A stretch of DNA of 36,607 bases. Source: Oceanospirillum sediminis (lineage in GTDB: Bacteria; Pseudomonadota; Gammaproteobacteria; Pseudomonadales; Halomonadaceae). Numbering within the stretch: the stretch's first letter is position 1; each line of letters opens with the position of its first letter. The position numbers were made by a program, and so were the translations under genes. This document shows, one piece after another, positions 8,448-17,819 of the stretch. The DNA lies in the NCBI RefSeq assembly GCF_014164585.1, contig NZ_JACJFM010000047.1:1-36607 (forward strand). The letters run 5' to 3'. The notes beneath the pieces were generated by a model. It was not told the origin of the DNA, did not search any database, and worked only from the letters and a program-made list of their open reading frames with translations.

Positions 8448-9377
8448 TTAAAGCCCCTTAAGTGCTTCGATATGTTTATGGGCGGAGTGTGCCAGAGAGC
8501 TCAGGTCATAGCCTCCCTCCAGAACAGAAACAACCCGATTGTTACAATAAGTACCCGCAACATCCATAATTAGTTTTGTTACCCAGTAGAAGTCTTCTTC
8601 TGTCAGATTCACCTCTCCCATAGGATCATCTTTATGGGCATCAAAACCTGCAGAGATGAAAATCATTTCTGGTCGATGGATTTGCAGTGCAGGTAACCAG
8701 CTATCTTCAACTTTTTTTCTGAATTCCAGGCTGTTACACCCTGAGTTCAAAGGTGTGTTGATAATATTGTCCCATTCAGAATCAGCAAAACGCCATGGGT
8801 AAAATGGGTGCTGGAAACTGGAACAGACCAGCACGTCAGGGTCATTTTTAAAAATATCAACTGTGCCATTCCCATGATGGACATCAAAATCTACAATAGC
8901 CACACGTTTAATGCCAAAATTCTGACGTGCATGCTCAACACCGATAGCGACATTATTCAAAAAACAAAAACCCATGCTTTCAACGCGCTCTGCATGATGC
9001 CCGGGCGGGCGTACAGCACAAAAAACATTGTCTGCCTGATTTTTAAGAATTTGCTCAGTTCCTCTTACAACTGCACCTGCTGCTAATGTAGCGGCATGCA
9101 TCGTTTTTGGGCCGATCAGGGTGTCATCATCAATTTGTACCAGGGTCTCTCCTTCATCTGGCTGGCTGAGTTCCAGTGAGCGGACATGAGCCTGGGGATG
9201 TACGCGATAAACTTGCTCTTCTGTCACGGCACGCGCATTGTAATGCATCAGTTCCTGGAAAAGACCTGATCTTTCCAGTTGCTGATTAATCGAAGAGATC
9301 CTGTGCGGACTCTCCGGATGCCAGGGCCCCATGTCATGAAGCATACACTCAGAGTGACTAATATATGATGTGATCAT
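8448..9377 (-). CDS. Histone deacetylase-like amidohydrolase (zinc-dependent deacetylase)
   Basis: A 309-residue member of the arginase/deacetylase superfamily, the bacterial histone-deacetylase-like group related to AcuC and acetylpolyamine amidohydrolases. Motifs in order: HPESPHRISSIN near the start; VRPPGHHAE with the catalytic His pair (127-128); VAIVDFDVHHGNGT with the zinc ligands Asp165 and His167; SAGFDAHKDDP with the third ligand Asp245; and EGGYDL near the end. All catalytic residues are present, so hydrolysis of acetyl-lysine or another acetylated amine is expected. The gene is divergent from pat, 104 bp away. That placement suggests, but does not prove, that it reverses Pat-type protein acetylation. 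GGAGAAG lies before the ATG at 9377. Confidence 0.93.
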   Translation of the reverse strand: MITSYISHSECMLHDMGPWHPESPHRISSINQQLERSGLFQELMHYNARAVTEEQVYRVHPQAHVRSLELSQPDEGETLVQIDDDTLIGPKTMHAATLAAGAVVRGTEQILKNQADNVFCAVRPPGHHAERVESMGFCFLNNVAIGVEHARQNFGIKRVAIVDFDVHHGNGTVDIFKNDPDVLVCSSFQHPFYPWRFADSEWDNIINTPLNSGCNSLEFRKKVEDSWLPALQIHRPEMIFISAGFDAHKDDPMGEVNLTEEDFYWVTKLIMDVAGTYCNNRVVSVLEGGYDLSSLAHSAHKHIEALKGL

Positions 9378-9481
9378 TAAACTTCTCCCTCATGATGGCA
9401 GTTTAAAATATCATCAAGATGAGAGATACTGGCATATAGTCGATATTGCGATGCAGCAACCTTACTTAACCGGAGTTCAGC

Positions 9482-12241
9482 GTGGGTACACGTTTTTTAA
9501 AATACTTTTTTGAGCCAAAATCTGTTGCCGTGTTCGGTGCCTCTGAAAAAGAGTTCAGTATGGGGGGGCAGGTTATCCGTAATCTACAGGATAGCCAGTT
9601 CCCGGGGCAGCTTTATGCCGTCAACATTAAAGGCTATGATGAGGTCTTTGGTGTACGTTGTTTTAACAATGCTGAGGCTCTGGCAGAGTATCAGGTGCCG
9701 GATCTTGCTATCATTTGTTCACCGCCAGAAGCAATTCCTGATCTGGTTGGGCGGCTGGGTCACCTGAACGTTAAGGCTGCGCTGGTATTATCCGGAGGGC
9801 TTTCCCGTGTGCCCAGTGCTAACCCTGCTCATACCCTTAAAGATGAGATGCTGACTGCTGCCAGGGAGTCTGGTATTCGTATCATGGGACCTGAATGTCT
9901 GGGGATCCTGGTTCCAGGCAGAAAGCTTAATGCCAGTTATTCTTCCCGTAATGTTAAAGCTGGAAAAGTAGCTTATATCGGTCAGTCCGGCATGCTGGGT
10001 AATGCAATGATTGACTGGGCTAATGGGCAAGGGATTGGGTTCTCACACGTTGTCACTCTTGGGGATAGTGTCGACGTGATGCTGCCGGATGTTATTGATT
10101 ATATTAATCGTTATAGTCATGCCCAGGCAATCATTCTGCATCTTGAGTCGATCAGTGATGCCCGGCATCTTATGACGGCTATTCGTGAAGCCTCACGTAA
10201 CAAACTGGTTCTGGCCATTAAGAGCGGCCGCATGATCAGTTCCGAGTACGCACCTGAAATTATCACTCCCGGATTGAAAAACAGAGATGACATTTATACT
10301 GCGGCTTTAAACAGAGCAGGTGTCGTCAGAGTCAATAATGTCGAAGAGCTATTTGATGCGCTGGAATCTCTGTCACGTATTAAGCCTGTCACAGGCGATA
10401 GACTGGCGATTGTCAGTAACGGTATGGGGCCAAGTATTCTTGCTGCCGACAAACTGATGATGTCGGGTGGAAAACTGGCTCGTTTGTCCGAAGATACGTT
10501 GACTCAGCTGTCAGAAAATATGCCTGTTCAGGTATCCGGGACTAATCCGGTGAATATTGGCGGTGATGCAACGCCAGATCGCTATGTGGAAGTACTGAAT
10601 ATCCTGGCTAATGCTCCGGAAGTTGATGCGGTGGTAGTGTTACATGCACCGACACGTCTTGCACCAAGCTGGGAGTCAGCTCATGCCGTGATTGATAACA
10701 GAGGGCGTTTCCGAAAAAGTATTCTGACCTGCTGGATGGGGATGGAAGAAGCCGGGCCTGCCCGCCATGAATTTAACCTGGCCGGAGTACCGACATATGT
10801 TTCTCCTGAACATGCGGTACAGGCATTCATGCATATGGTGAATTATCGTCGCAGTCAGTCCTTGTTACAGGAAGCCCCGCCGAGTATTCCCCATGAAACA
10901 CCTTATGATGTGAGGCGAAGTGCCAGAAAAATGGTTGTCAGAGCCCGTGAAGAGGGGCGTGCGGCACTGACTCATCAGGAAAGCACTCAAATTCTCAAAG
11001 CGTACAATATACCTGTTGCCCCAACCTGGTATGCAAAAGATGAAAGTGAAGCAGAGGAGATTACCCGTAATAATCTGGGTGATCAGGCGCTGGCAGTAAA
11101 AATTGTGCACGAAACCAGCTGTCAGCCATTTGTATATCGGAAGCATCCGCACAAGCTTTCAGCGGGGTTATTGCAGGATATCACTACGCCGGAACAGATG
11201 GGACAGGCTGTTCAGCGGCTGAAAGAGAAGGTTGAGGAAAAATTTCCAGAGAGTGATATTTACGAATACTGTATTCAGCCGATGCAGCGTGGTAAGCATT
11301 CTATGCTGCTGAATCTGGGGGTTACCCGAGACCCGGTATTTGGTCCTGTGATTCTGTTTGGTATTGGCGGATATAAAGAAAATGTCATGGCTGACAGGCA
11401 TATCGCTTTGCCTCCTCTTAATATGACACTGGCATTTGAACTGATTCAGCGTTCACATGCTTACCGACTGATTAAAGAACACAGTGATCATCCGGCAGAA
11501 GATATTGAAGCAATTTCTGAGGTGCTGGTTAAGCTAAGTCAGATGGCAGCCGATATTCCTGACCTGAAGGGACTGGAGATCAATCCACTGATTATTAACC
11601 GGGATGAGATGCTGGTTGTCGATGTAAAAATTGATCTGGGTGAGCCTGCGTACCATGCGATTATGCCATACCCGGAAGAGCTCAGAGAAACGGTAACACT
11701 TAAGACCGGACGAAAAGTTGAAGTGCGTCCTATCCGTGGTGAGGATGCTCCGGCGCTGGTTCAGTTTCATAGTCAGCTGAGTGAGCAGAGTATTCGTTTC
11801 CGCTATTTCCACAATAAATCTGAGCTGACGAAGAGGGATCTGGCGACATTAACCATGATTAATTATGATCGTCAGATGGCTTTTATTGCTGAAGAAGTGC
11901 TGGATGACGATAGCCGTGAGATTCTGGGGGTCGTGAGAATCTGGACTGACCCGGATAACATCAGAACAGAGTTTTCTGTCCTGATCCGTGATGATCTGCA
12001 AGGAGAAGGATTAGGCGCGCTCCTGATGAGAAAGATGATTAAGTACTCTAAAAGCGTGGGTACTCTGGAGATGATAGGCAAGATCCTGGTTGAGAATCAT
12101 CCTATGAGAGGGCTGATGCGCCACCTGGGGTTTGCCTGCCATTACAATACTGATGAGCAGGTTATTGATGCAGTGATGCCTCTGAACGAACCTCAGAATG
12201 AATGGCAAAGACACAGACTGGAATCTACCAGCGGAGTGTAG
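9482..12241 (+). CDS. pat: Protein lysine acetyltransferase Pat (YfiQ/PatZ type)
   Basis: A 919-residue GNAT acetyltransferase fused to an NDP-forming acyl-CoA synthetase-like body; E. coli PatZ is of similar size (886). Order: CoA-binding domain (~8-130; PKSVAVFGASEKEFSMGGQV), synthetase-like flavodoxin domains to ~460, ATP-grasp-like domain (~490-710; LEINPLIINRDEMLVVDVKI), then GNAT (~735-895) with the acetyl-CoA loop LQGEGLGALLM. The phosphohistidine expected in active ADP-forming synthetases (S-H-T-G) reads ITPG here after AIKSGRMISSEYAPE, so the synthetase part should be catalytically dead and sensory, as known for PatZ. Such enzymes acetylate, for example, acetyl-CoA synthetase. The start is GTG at 9482, with GGAG 6 nt upstream. 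Confidence 0.93.
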   Translation: MGTRFLKYFFEPKSVAVFGASEKEFSMGGQVIRNLQDSQFPGQLYAVNIKGYDEVFGVRCFNNAEALAEYQVPDLAIICSPPEAIPDLVGRLGHLNVKAALVLSGGLSRVPSANPAHTLKDEMLTAARESGIRIMGPECLGILVPGRKLNASYSSRNVKAGKVAYIGQSGMLGNAMIDWANGQGIGFSHVVTLGDSVDVMLPDVIDYINRYSHAQAIILHLESISDARHLMTAIREASRNKLVLAIKSGRMISSEYAPEIITPGLKNRDDIYTAALNRAGVVRVNNVEELFDALESLSRIKPVTGDRLAIVSNGMGPSILAADKLMMSGGKLARLSEDTLTQLSENMPVQVSGTNPVNIGGDATPDRYVEVLNILANAPEVDAVVVLHAPTRLAPSWESAHAVIDNRGRFRKSILTCWMGMEEAGPARHEFNLAGVPTYVSPEHAVQAFMHMVNYRRSQSLLQEAPPSIPHETPYDVRRSARKMVVRAREEGRAALTHQESTQILKAYNIPVAPTWYAKDESEAEEITRNNLGDQALAVKIVHETSCQPFVYRKHPHKLSAGLLQDITTPEQMGQAVQRLKEKVEEKFPESDIYEYCIQPMQRGKHSMLLNLGVTRDPVFGPVILFGIGGYKENVMADRHIALPPLNMTLAFELIQRSHAYRLIKEHSDHPAEDIEAISEVLVKLSQMAADIPDLKGLEINPLIINRDEMLVVDVKIDLGEPAYHAIMPYPEELRETVTLKTGRKVEVRPIRGEDAPALVQFHSQLSEQSIRFRYFHNKSELTKRDLATLTMINYDRQMAFIAEEVLDDDSREILGVVRIWTDPDNIRTEFSVLIRDDLQGEGLGALLMRKMIKYSKSVGTLEMIGKILVENHPMRGLMRHLGFACHYNTDEQVIDAVMPLNEPQNEWQRHRLESTSGV

Positions 12242-12256
12242 CCTCCGCTGTTTTCT
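12229..12256 (+). terminator. Intrinsic terminator of pat
   Basis: CAGCGGAG (12229-12236) pairs with CTCCGCTG (12243-12250), followed by TTTTCTTT. The hairpin overlaps the pat stop codon and separates it from the convergent pdxH. Confidence 0.85.
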
Positions 12257-12319
12257 TTGGTATATCAGTCTCTGGCATATCCGATTTGATTGATATGCCA
12301 GTGCCGCACAGGATGGGGG

Positions 12320-12961
12320 TTAAGGGGACAGTCTTTCAATCTGCCAGTCACCACCTTCAATGACATAGCGGAATCTGTCATGTAAACGACTAGGCTGGCC
12401 TTGCCAGAACTCAAACAGATCAGGGACAATACGGTATCCGCCCCAGTGAGGAGGGCGAGGAATCGTTTCCCCTTCGAATTGTTCTGTGAACTGGTCACAG
12501 CGTTCAGCAAGCCAGGTTCTTTCAGGGATGACTGCACTCTGTTTCGATACCCAGGCTCCCAGTTGGCTGTCACGTGGGCGGCTGGAAAAATATTCATCAG
12601 ACTGCTGTGGAGAGATGCGTTCCACTACGCCATCAATTCGGACCTGGCGCTGTTTCTGCCCCCACCAGAAGACTACAGATGCATGAGGGTTACCAGCAAG
12701 ATGCATCCCTTTTTCACTTTGATAGTTGGTGTAAAATATAAAGCCACGGGAGTCGATGCCTTTCAGAAGGACAATACGTGAAGCTGGACGGTTTTCCGGT
12801 GAAATAGTGGAAAGAGTCATTGCATTCGGGTCAAAAGGTTCATTCTTTACTGCCTCTTCAAACCAGCAGTGGAACTGATCGAATGGATTGGCTGCAAGGT
12901 CTTCTTTTGCAAGTGATTCCTGGTCAAAAACCCGACGCAAGGATGAGATATCCTGATTCAT
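12320..12961 (-). CDS. pdxH: Pyridoxamine 5'-phosphate oxidase
   Basis: A 213-residue FMN enzyme (E. coli PdxH 218) that oxidises pyridoxine/pyridoxamine 5'-phosphate to pyridoxal 5'-phosphate with oxygen. Visible: DPNAMTLSTISPENRPASRI, then VLLKGIDSRGFIFYTNYQSE and KGMHLAGNPHASVVFWW (FMN phosphate and isoalloxazine contacts), SRPRDSQLGAWVSKQS, and the C-terminal substrate segment PRPPHWGGYRIVPDLFEFWQ ending RLHDRFRY...W...RLSP. Full length and intact. Cytoplasmic, single gene on the minus strand, convergent with pat. PLP made here would serve enzymes such as the aminotransferase at 31.5 kb. Confidence 0.96.
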   Translation of the reverse strand: MNQDISSLRRVFDQESLAKEDLAANPFDQFHCWFEEAVKNEPFDPNAMTLSTISPENRPASRIVLLKGIDSRGFIFYTNYQSEKGMHLAGNPHASVVFWWGQKQRQVRIDGVVERISPQQSDEYFSSRPRDSQLGAWVSKQSAVIPERTWLAERCDQFTEQFEGETIPRPPHWGGYRIVPDLFEFWQGQPSRLHDRFRYVIEGGDWQIERLSP

Positions 12962-13166
12962 ATTTATTATCTCTGACTTGTTTGGTAAAGCTTATGGACA
13001 GTCCGCAAACCTGACTGGATTTGTCCGATATGACTACAGATTGTGTATCACTACACTATATCTGACTATAGTTTCACCATATCATTCATTTTTCTTAGTG
13101 ACTAACTCAATTTCTCTGGTATTAACAGAAGTCCGGTAAAACTATGCCAGAGATCAGACTTTACGG

Positions 13167-13778
13167 CTAAAGTCCAAGAAAGTTTTTTATCCCTGAGAAA
13201 ACAATCTGAGCAGCCATTGCGCTGAGTATCAGTCCGGTCATTTTGCTCAGAATATTAAGCCCGGTGGTACCGAGAATTTTTTCTATCTGGCTGGAAATGT
13301 ATAGTAAAGCCCCCAGCACTATTAATGCGGAAATCAGGGCGCTGACACCAATCGCCATTTCCAACGGGGTTTTCAACTCTGCTCCATATACCAGAATGGC
13401 CCCGATTGTGGCTGGTCCTATGATTGTTGGAATGGCCAGGGGGACAACAGAAATATCATCACCGCCATCTTCTTCTCCGGGAACGTCAGTGGCGTGATTT
13501 CGGACGCCATCTGTTACCAGACTGACAGCAGACAGAAATAGCAGACATCCAGCACCTATCCTGAAAGAGTCCAGGGTAATCCCCAATATTTCAAACAGGG
13601 TTGTCCCAAAGAAAAAGAGCACCAGACTGATTAATATGGCAGAAAGAACCGCACGGTTGATGGTTTTTCTTTTCTGCTGCCTGGATTCATTCCGGGTTAA
13701 TGCAAGAAACATCGAAACTACAAAAAATGGGGCAAACAGGAAAAAGAATTGCATTAATGTTGAAAAAAATAAATGCAT
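13167..13778 (-). CDS. MarC-family integral membrane protein
   Basis: A 203-residue, very hydrophobic protein with about six membrane helices. Family hallmarks are FFFLFAPFFVVSMFLALTRN at the start, ILGITLDSFRIGAGCLLFLS in the middle, and VPLAIPTIIGPATIGAILVY in the second half, where the P-x-x-x-P-x-x-I-G-P-A pattern is typical. An acidic cytoplasmic or periplasmic loop (GEEDGGDDISV) precedes it. MarC/UPF0056 proteins lack an agreed function; older links to multiple antibiotic resistance were not upheld. Stand-alone on the minus strand, divergent from pomA. Confidence 0.88.
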   Translation of the reverse strand: MHLFFSTLMQFFFLFAPFFVVSMFLALTRNESRQQKRKTINRAVLSAILISLVLFFFGTTLFEILGITLDSFRIGAGCLLFLSAVSLVTDGVRNHATDVPGEEDGGDDISVVPLAIPTIIGPATIGAILVYGAELKTPLEMAIGVSALISALIVLGALLYISSQIEKILGTTGLNILSKMTGLILSAMAAQIVFSGIKNFLGL

Positions 13779-13887
13779 CTGTATGTTCTCGTTTTTTAAG
13801 GAGGAATTTTCTTAATTATAGTCTTTTTGTAGTTGTGTCGGCTATTCTTCTCTGGTGAAAGGTGTCCGGCATGTAAGTTACTGTTAA

Positions 13888-13914
13888 TAAAGTTAAACAA
13901 TTAGTTGCCGATAG
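13888..13914 (+). promoter_or_regulatory. FliA (sigma-28) flagellar promoter for pomAB
   Basis: TAAAGTTA, an 11-nt spacer, then GCCGATAG. The FliA consensus is TAAAGTTT-N11-GCCGATAA, so 14 of 16 box positions match, with exact spacing. It lies ~100 bp before the pomA ATG on the coding strand. This is strong evidence that the stator genes belong to the late flagellar/chemotaxis regulon. Confidence 0.88.
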
Positions 13915-14016
13915 AGTTAACTTACTGAAAAATCAGTTATAAGGGCTACTAATCATAGTTTCACTGAGTTATGCTTCAACAAACTCTCCCGGATAACATT
14001 GCAGAAGGTTGGGTCA

Positions 14017-14790
14017 ATGGATTTCGCCACGCTTATAGGGCTTATAACAGGTATAGCATTTGTTGGATTAGGCATCGCTCAGGGCGATGATCCTTCAATT
14101 TTTATTAACATTGCAGGTCTGCTTATTGTAATCGGTGGTACTTTATCTGTTACCCTGGTTAAGTTCAGAATTGCGAGTTTCTTTACAGGTATTAAAGAAG
14201 GCTTCGGGGTTGCTTTTCTGGAAAGCAACGATAACCCCAGGGAAATTATACAGCTGGCTAATCATCTGGCTAAAATTGCACGCCGTAATGGTTTGCTGGG
14301 CCTTGAAGATGAGCCGGTTGACAACCCTTTCTTTGCGAAAGGTATTCAGCTTTGTGTGGACGGTCACCCGCCTGAGTTTATTCAGAAGGTGCTGGTCAAC
14401 GAGATGAGTATGTCGATTGACAGAAAGCAGTTGGGTGAAAAAGTTTTCCGCAGTATGGCGGGTTCTGCTCCGGCTTTCGGGATGATTGGTACTCTGGTCG
14501 GTCTGGTTCAGATGCTGAACAATCTGGACGATCCTTCTAAATTAGGGCCAGGTATGGCTGTTGCGTTGTTGACAACATTGTATGGTTCTTTGATTGCGCA
14601 GGTCTTTATGTTGCCCCTGGCTGATAAACTGGCTTTAAAAGGCGCTGAGCTGGAATCTAATATGTCTCTGATTACAGAATCTGTACTGGGTATTCAGGAA
14701 GGTCTGAATCCAACAGTGATGGACGAGTTGCTGGAAACGTATCTTCCGGATTATCTGCGCTCAGGTATGTCAATGTCAGAAGAAATCTGA
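14017..14790 (+). CDS. pomA: Flagellar motor stator protein PomA (MotA family)
   Basis: A 257-residue MotA/TolQ/ExbB-family membrane protein with four predicted helices: residues ~5-22, ~27-50, then a large cytoplasmic loop, then two helices around ~150-172 and ~183-205. The conserved stator segment is GSAPAFGMIGTLVGLVQMLN followed by GPGMAVALLTTLYGSLIAQV. With PomB it forms the ion-driven stator that couples ion flow to flagellar rotation. Short size and sequence style favour the sodium-type PomA over E. coli MotA (295), which is inference. ATG at 14017 is chosen over a TTG 18 nt upstream because AGAAGG sits ~8 nt before it. Preceded by a FliA promoter. Confidence 0.93.
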   Translation: MDFATLIGLITGIAFVGLGIAQGDDPSIFINIAGLLIVIGGTLSVTLVKFRIASFFTGIKEGFGVAFLESNDNPREIIQLANHLAKIARRNGLLGLEDEPVDNPFFAKGIQLCVDGHPPEFIQKVLVNEMSMSIDRKQLGEKVFRSMAGSAPAFGMIGTLVGLVQMLNNLDDPSKLGPGMAVALLTTLYGSLIAQVFMLPLADKLALKGAELESNMSLITESVLGIQEGLNPTVMDELLETYLPDYLRSGMSMSEEI

Positions 14791-14883
14791 ATGTTTTAGG
14801 TCTTCATGGATGGATGATGATTCTAAGACGCAGGTACTTCTGACATTTTGAAGGATTAGAGTGTAGGGGGGTAGGTAGTCGAG

Positions 14884-15696
14884 GTGACGGGTATCAACAC
14901 TAAAAACAGACGCAGAAGAAAGGCTAAGAATGATGAAATCCCTGAGTGGATGGTAACATTTGCCGATATGATGACGCTGTTGCTTACTTTCTTTGTGCTT
15001 ATTCTGTCATTTTCCACGACAGATGTTCAGCGCTATAAGAATGTTGCAGAAGCGTTGCAGACATCTTTTGGCCTTCAGGATCTTAATCCTCTGAGTATTA
15101 TTCCTGCGGATAATCCTCCGCAGAATGAAAATATTATTGAACCGATTAAGCCCCATGAGTCGACGGATTCAGAAGAATCTGAAGAAGAGAATCAGTTAGA
15201 TAGTATTGGTAATCGCCTGGAGACTAATTTCACAGATGAAATTGAAAAGGGTGTTATTATCGTGGAAAGGGATGAAGATCATATTATTATCCGCTTCCCT
15301 GATGAATCAGCCTTTACCTCTGGCAGCGATTACCTGGAGCCAGCTGTTGTTCCTGTCCTGCAGAAAGTAGGGCAGCTGATTTCAGAGTATGAGATGTTTA
15401 CTATTGTTGGGGGCCATACTGATGACCAGCCAATCAATACCGAACGTTTTCGTTCTAACTGGGATCTTTCAGCAGCCCGTGCGGTATCTGTTGCCCATGA
15501 GTTAACCTGGTTGACAGATTTAGAAGAAGAGTTTCTGTATGTCGTGGGTAATGCTGATGCCAGGCCATTGGTACCTAATGACACGGTAGAGAACAGAATT
15601 AAAAACCGCCGGGTAGAGATTCTTCTTATTGAACGACCCGATAAAACAGAACGTGATGTTTATCAGGGAATTCAACAGTCGCCTCTGTTGAGATAG
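14884..15696 (+). CDS. pomB: Flagellar motor stator protein PomB (MotB family, OmpA-like)
   Basis: A 270-residue protein: a basic N-terminus (NRRRRKAKND), one membrane helix PEWMVTFADMMTLLLTFFVL with the ion-carrying Asp at about residue 28, an acidic linker (SEESEEENQ), and a periplasmic OmpA-like peptidoglycan-binding domain. The latter shows VVGGHTDDQPINTERFRSNW, LSAARAVSV and ENRIKNRRVEILL. It anchors the PomA stator to the wall. The start is GTG at 14884, with a G-rich TAGGGGGG/TAGG stretch upstream. There is a 93-bp gap after pomA, and a terminator at 15713 ends the operon. Confidence 0.93.
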   Translation: MTGINTKNRRRRKAKNDEIPEWMVTFADMMTLLLTFFVLILSFSTTDVQRYKNVAEALQTSFGLQDLNPLSIIPADNPPQNENIIEPIKPHESTDSEESEEENQLDSIGNRLETNFTDEIEKGVIIVERDEDHIIIRFPDESAFTSGSDYLEPAVVPVLQKVGQLISEYEMFTIVGGHTDDQPINTERFRSNWDLSAARAVSVAHELTWLTDLEEEFLYVVGNADARPLVPNDTVENRIKNRRVEILLIERPDKTERDVYQGIQQSPLLR

Positions 15697-15712
15697 GAAC
15701 TATTTATATATT

Positions 15713-15742
15713 AAAAGCGTCTCAGGTGTGGGCGCTTTTTTT
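15713..15742 (+). terminator. Intrinsic terminator of pomAB
   Basis: AAAAGCGTC pairs with GGCGCTTTT around an 8-nt loop and is followed by further T residues, 17 nt after the pomB stop. Confidence 0.85.
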
Positions 15743-15807
15743 TATGCTGAATCTGATTGGCTCTCGTCAACGTAATCCGGCAAAGAGATAAAAAGTCAGG
15801 ATAGATT

Positions 15808-17760
15808 ATGTTTTCAAGAATGAAACTTGCCCAGCAGTTAAGTCTTGGGTTTGGGGTACTGATCCTCTTCAGTATCATTATTACCGCTTTTTCTTATAAG
15901 GGTCTGAAAGATAGCTTCGATGGCGTTGCTCAGTACAGAGTATTTGTTGAAGATACAAAGATTGCCAGTCAGCTACAAAGTACAATGCTAATGCAGGGTG
16001 CAGACGCGCTGAGTTATCTTAGCCGACCTGATGAAAAGACTCTGGCCCACTATCAGGATCAGGCAGAGCGACTGACGAATCTGGTAGAGCATGCCCAGGC
16101 TGGTGTAATGGATGATCAGCGTGCAGCTCTGGTGAAAGATACATCGGTACTGATTAATGAGTTTCAGCAATCGTTCGAAATAGTGAAAGAAGAGATTGCT
16201 AAGCGAGATCAGTTGATTAATGAGCGTCTTTTCCCTGCCGGTCTGATAATGAGTAAGACGACTACCTCTCTGATGGAAAATGCTTACCTGGGAGGGGATG
16301 GTAATACCATCTTTTATGCTGCCAGTGTACAAGAGCATCTGCTGTTAGGACGTCTTTACGCAAATAAGTTTCTGGTACGCAAAGATGAGGCTGACCATGC
16401 CCGTGCTTTGAAGGAATTACAGGAAATCCTTCCTAACTCTCTTGCACTATTATCTGGTGCTCTTGATGGTAGTGAAGAGCAATTGTTAAACACTTTCGCA
16501 GATGCCCATTATCAATATCTTTCTGCTCTGGCTCTGGTCTATGACTCTGTAACTAAAGTGTCTGAAATCTCAGATGAAAAAATTATCCGTCTGGGCGTAG
16601 AGATAACCGAACGTACAGATCAGATTAAGAATCTGGTCCAGGAAGAACAGAATAAACTGGGTCCTGTATTAGAAGCAGAGATTTCCAGGTTGATCGACCT
16701 TATTCTCACCGTTGCCCTGATCATTATTATCATAGGTATTGTGCTGACCATAATCATGGTTCGTCAGATTAAGGAGCCAATTGGTGGTGAGCCTGCCCGA
16801 ATCGCTGGCATTACCAGAAAAATTGCTGAAGGAGATCTGAGCCAGATTCAGCAAGGGCAGGTTGAAGGAACGGGTATTCTGGCTTCTGTGACCCACATGG
16901 GGTGTCAGCTTAAGCAGATAATCGGTTCAATTGCGGATACCGGTGATCAATTGCAGCAGACAGCAGAATCAGCATCTGCTGTTGCTCAGCAGACGAATCA
17001 TATTGTTCATGATCAGGAAGGGCGCATTCAGCAGATTGCCGCTGCAGCGACAGAAATGGCTGCGAGTATTCAGGAGGTTGTAAGGCATTCTGAATCTTCT
17101 GCAGATGCTGCAAGGACGGGTCTGAAGTTCGCTGATGAAGGTAAACAGACGGTTCAGCAGACACAGATTGCGATCCAGGATCTGGCGAGTAATGTTGAGC
17201 AATCCGTTGAACTGATTCAGTCTCTGGAAGCCAGTAGCACAAACATTGGTTCGGTTACGGAAGTGATTCAGAATATTTCTGAACAAACCAATCTGTTGGC
17301 ACTTAATGCTGCGATTGAAGCTGCCCGTGCTGGTGAACATGGTCGGGGGTTTGCTGTTGTCGCTGATGAAGTACGTCAGCTGGCTCAAAGAAGTCAGGAT
17401 TCAGCGCAGACCATTCAGGATATGATTAATCAGCTGCAGGAAGATATTAACCGGGCTGTTGATACCATGCAGGATAGTAAGGAAAAAGCGTTGCATACTG
17501 TTGAACAGTCAGAAAAAACGGGTGAAGCTCTGGATACGATAGTCTCCAGTATCGAGCAGATCAGTGATCTGAATACCCATGTTGTGACGGCTGTCAGTCA
17601 GCAGTCTGCGGTAGCGGAGGAGATCAGCCAGAATATTGAAACAGTTACTGAGCTATCTTCGCAGACGGTGGATGGTGCGCGCCAGACTGCAGCCGCCAGT
17701 GAGCAGTTGTCGGGCATGTCCAAAGATCTGGGGGTGATTGTGCGGCACTTTAAACTCTGA
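15808..17760 (+). CDS. Transmembrane methyl-accepting chemotaxis protein, helical (HBM-like) sensor
   Basis: A 650-residue chemoreceptor. First membrane helix ~10-30 ([20 protein letters not shown]), periplasmic region ~31-295, second helix ~297-318 ([20 protein letters not shown]), HAMP (~320-370; [14 protein letters not shown]-like) and signalling domain to the end. The tip is [20 protein letters not shown], then [20 protein letters not shown]. The periplasmic region is long (~265 residues), almost all helix-forming, and matches the size of the helical bimodular (HBM) sensor of McpS-type receptors. That assignment is inference and the ligand is unknown. There is no C-terminal pentapeptide for CheR binding. 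AGGA precedes the ATG. Its own unit lies downstream of the pomAB terminator. Confidence 0.92.
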   Translation: MFSRMKLAQQLSLGFGVLILFSIIITAFSYKGLKDSFDGVAQYRVFVEDTKIASQLQSTMLMQGADALSYLSRPDEKTLAHYQDQAERLTNLVEHAQAGVMDDQRAALVKDTSVLINEFQQSFEIVKEEIAKRDQLINERLFPAGLIMSKTTTSLMENAYLGGDGNTIFYAASVQEHLLLGRLYANKFLVRKDEADHARALKELQEILPNSLALLSGALDGSEEQLLNTFADAHYQYLSALALVYDSVTKVSEISDEKIIRLGVEITERTDQIKNLVQEEQNKLGPVLEAEISRLIDLILTVALIIIIIGIVLTIIMVRQIKEPIGGEPARIAGITRKIAEGDLSQIQQGQVEGTGILASVTHMGCQLKQIIGSIADTGDQLQQTAESASAVAQQTNHIVHDQEGRIQQIAAAATEMAASIQEVVRHSESSADAARTGLKFADEGKQTVQQTQIAIQDLASNVEQSVELIQSLEASSTNIGSVTEVIQNISEQTNLLALNAAIEAARAGEHGRGFAVVADEVRQLAQRSQDSAQTIQDMINQLQEDINRAVDTMQDSKEKALHTVEQSEKTGEALDTIVSSIEQISDLNTHVVTAVSQQSAVAEEISQNIETVTELSSQTVDGARQTAAASEQLSGMSKDLGVIVRHFKL

Positions 17761-17783
17761 CCGTCAGATACCCATCATACCTG

Positions 17784-17819
17784 AGCCTGTCGAGCCTTTT
17801 CGGAGCGACAGGCTTTTTT
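17784..17819 (+). terminator. Intrinsic terminator after the chemoreceptor gene
   Basis: AGCCTGTCG (17784-17792) pairs with CGACAGGCT (17806-17814) and is followed by six T residues, 23 nt after the stop. The remaining 17820-18060 holds no gene I can support. Confidence 0.92.

Noticed and set aside
8267-8461. 64-residue plus-strand frame after the bidirectional terminator
   Set aside because: Starts inside the terminator hairpin and has no SD; better explained as the deacetylase 3' untranslated region.
12265-12781. Open frames of 110 and 126 residues overlapping pdxH
   Set aside because: Other-frame and antisense shadows of an intact pdxH.
16910-17388. Minus-strand frames of 110 and 139 residues within the chemoreceptor
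   Set aside because: Antisense to the conserved signalling domain; composition is that of reversed glutamine/alanine-rich code.
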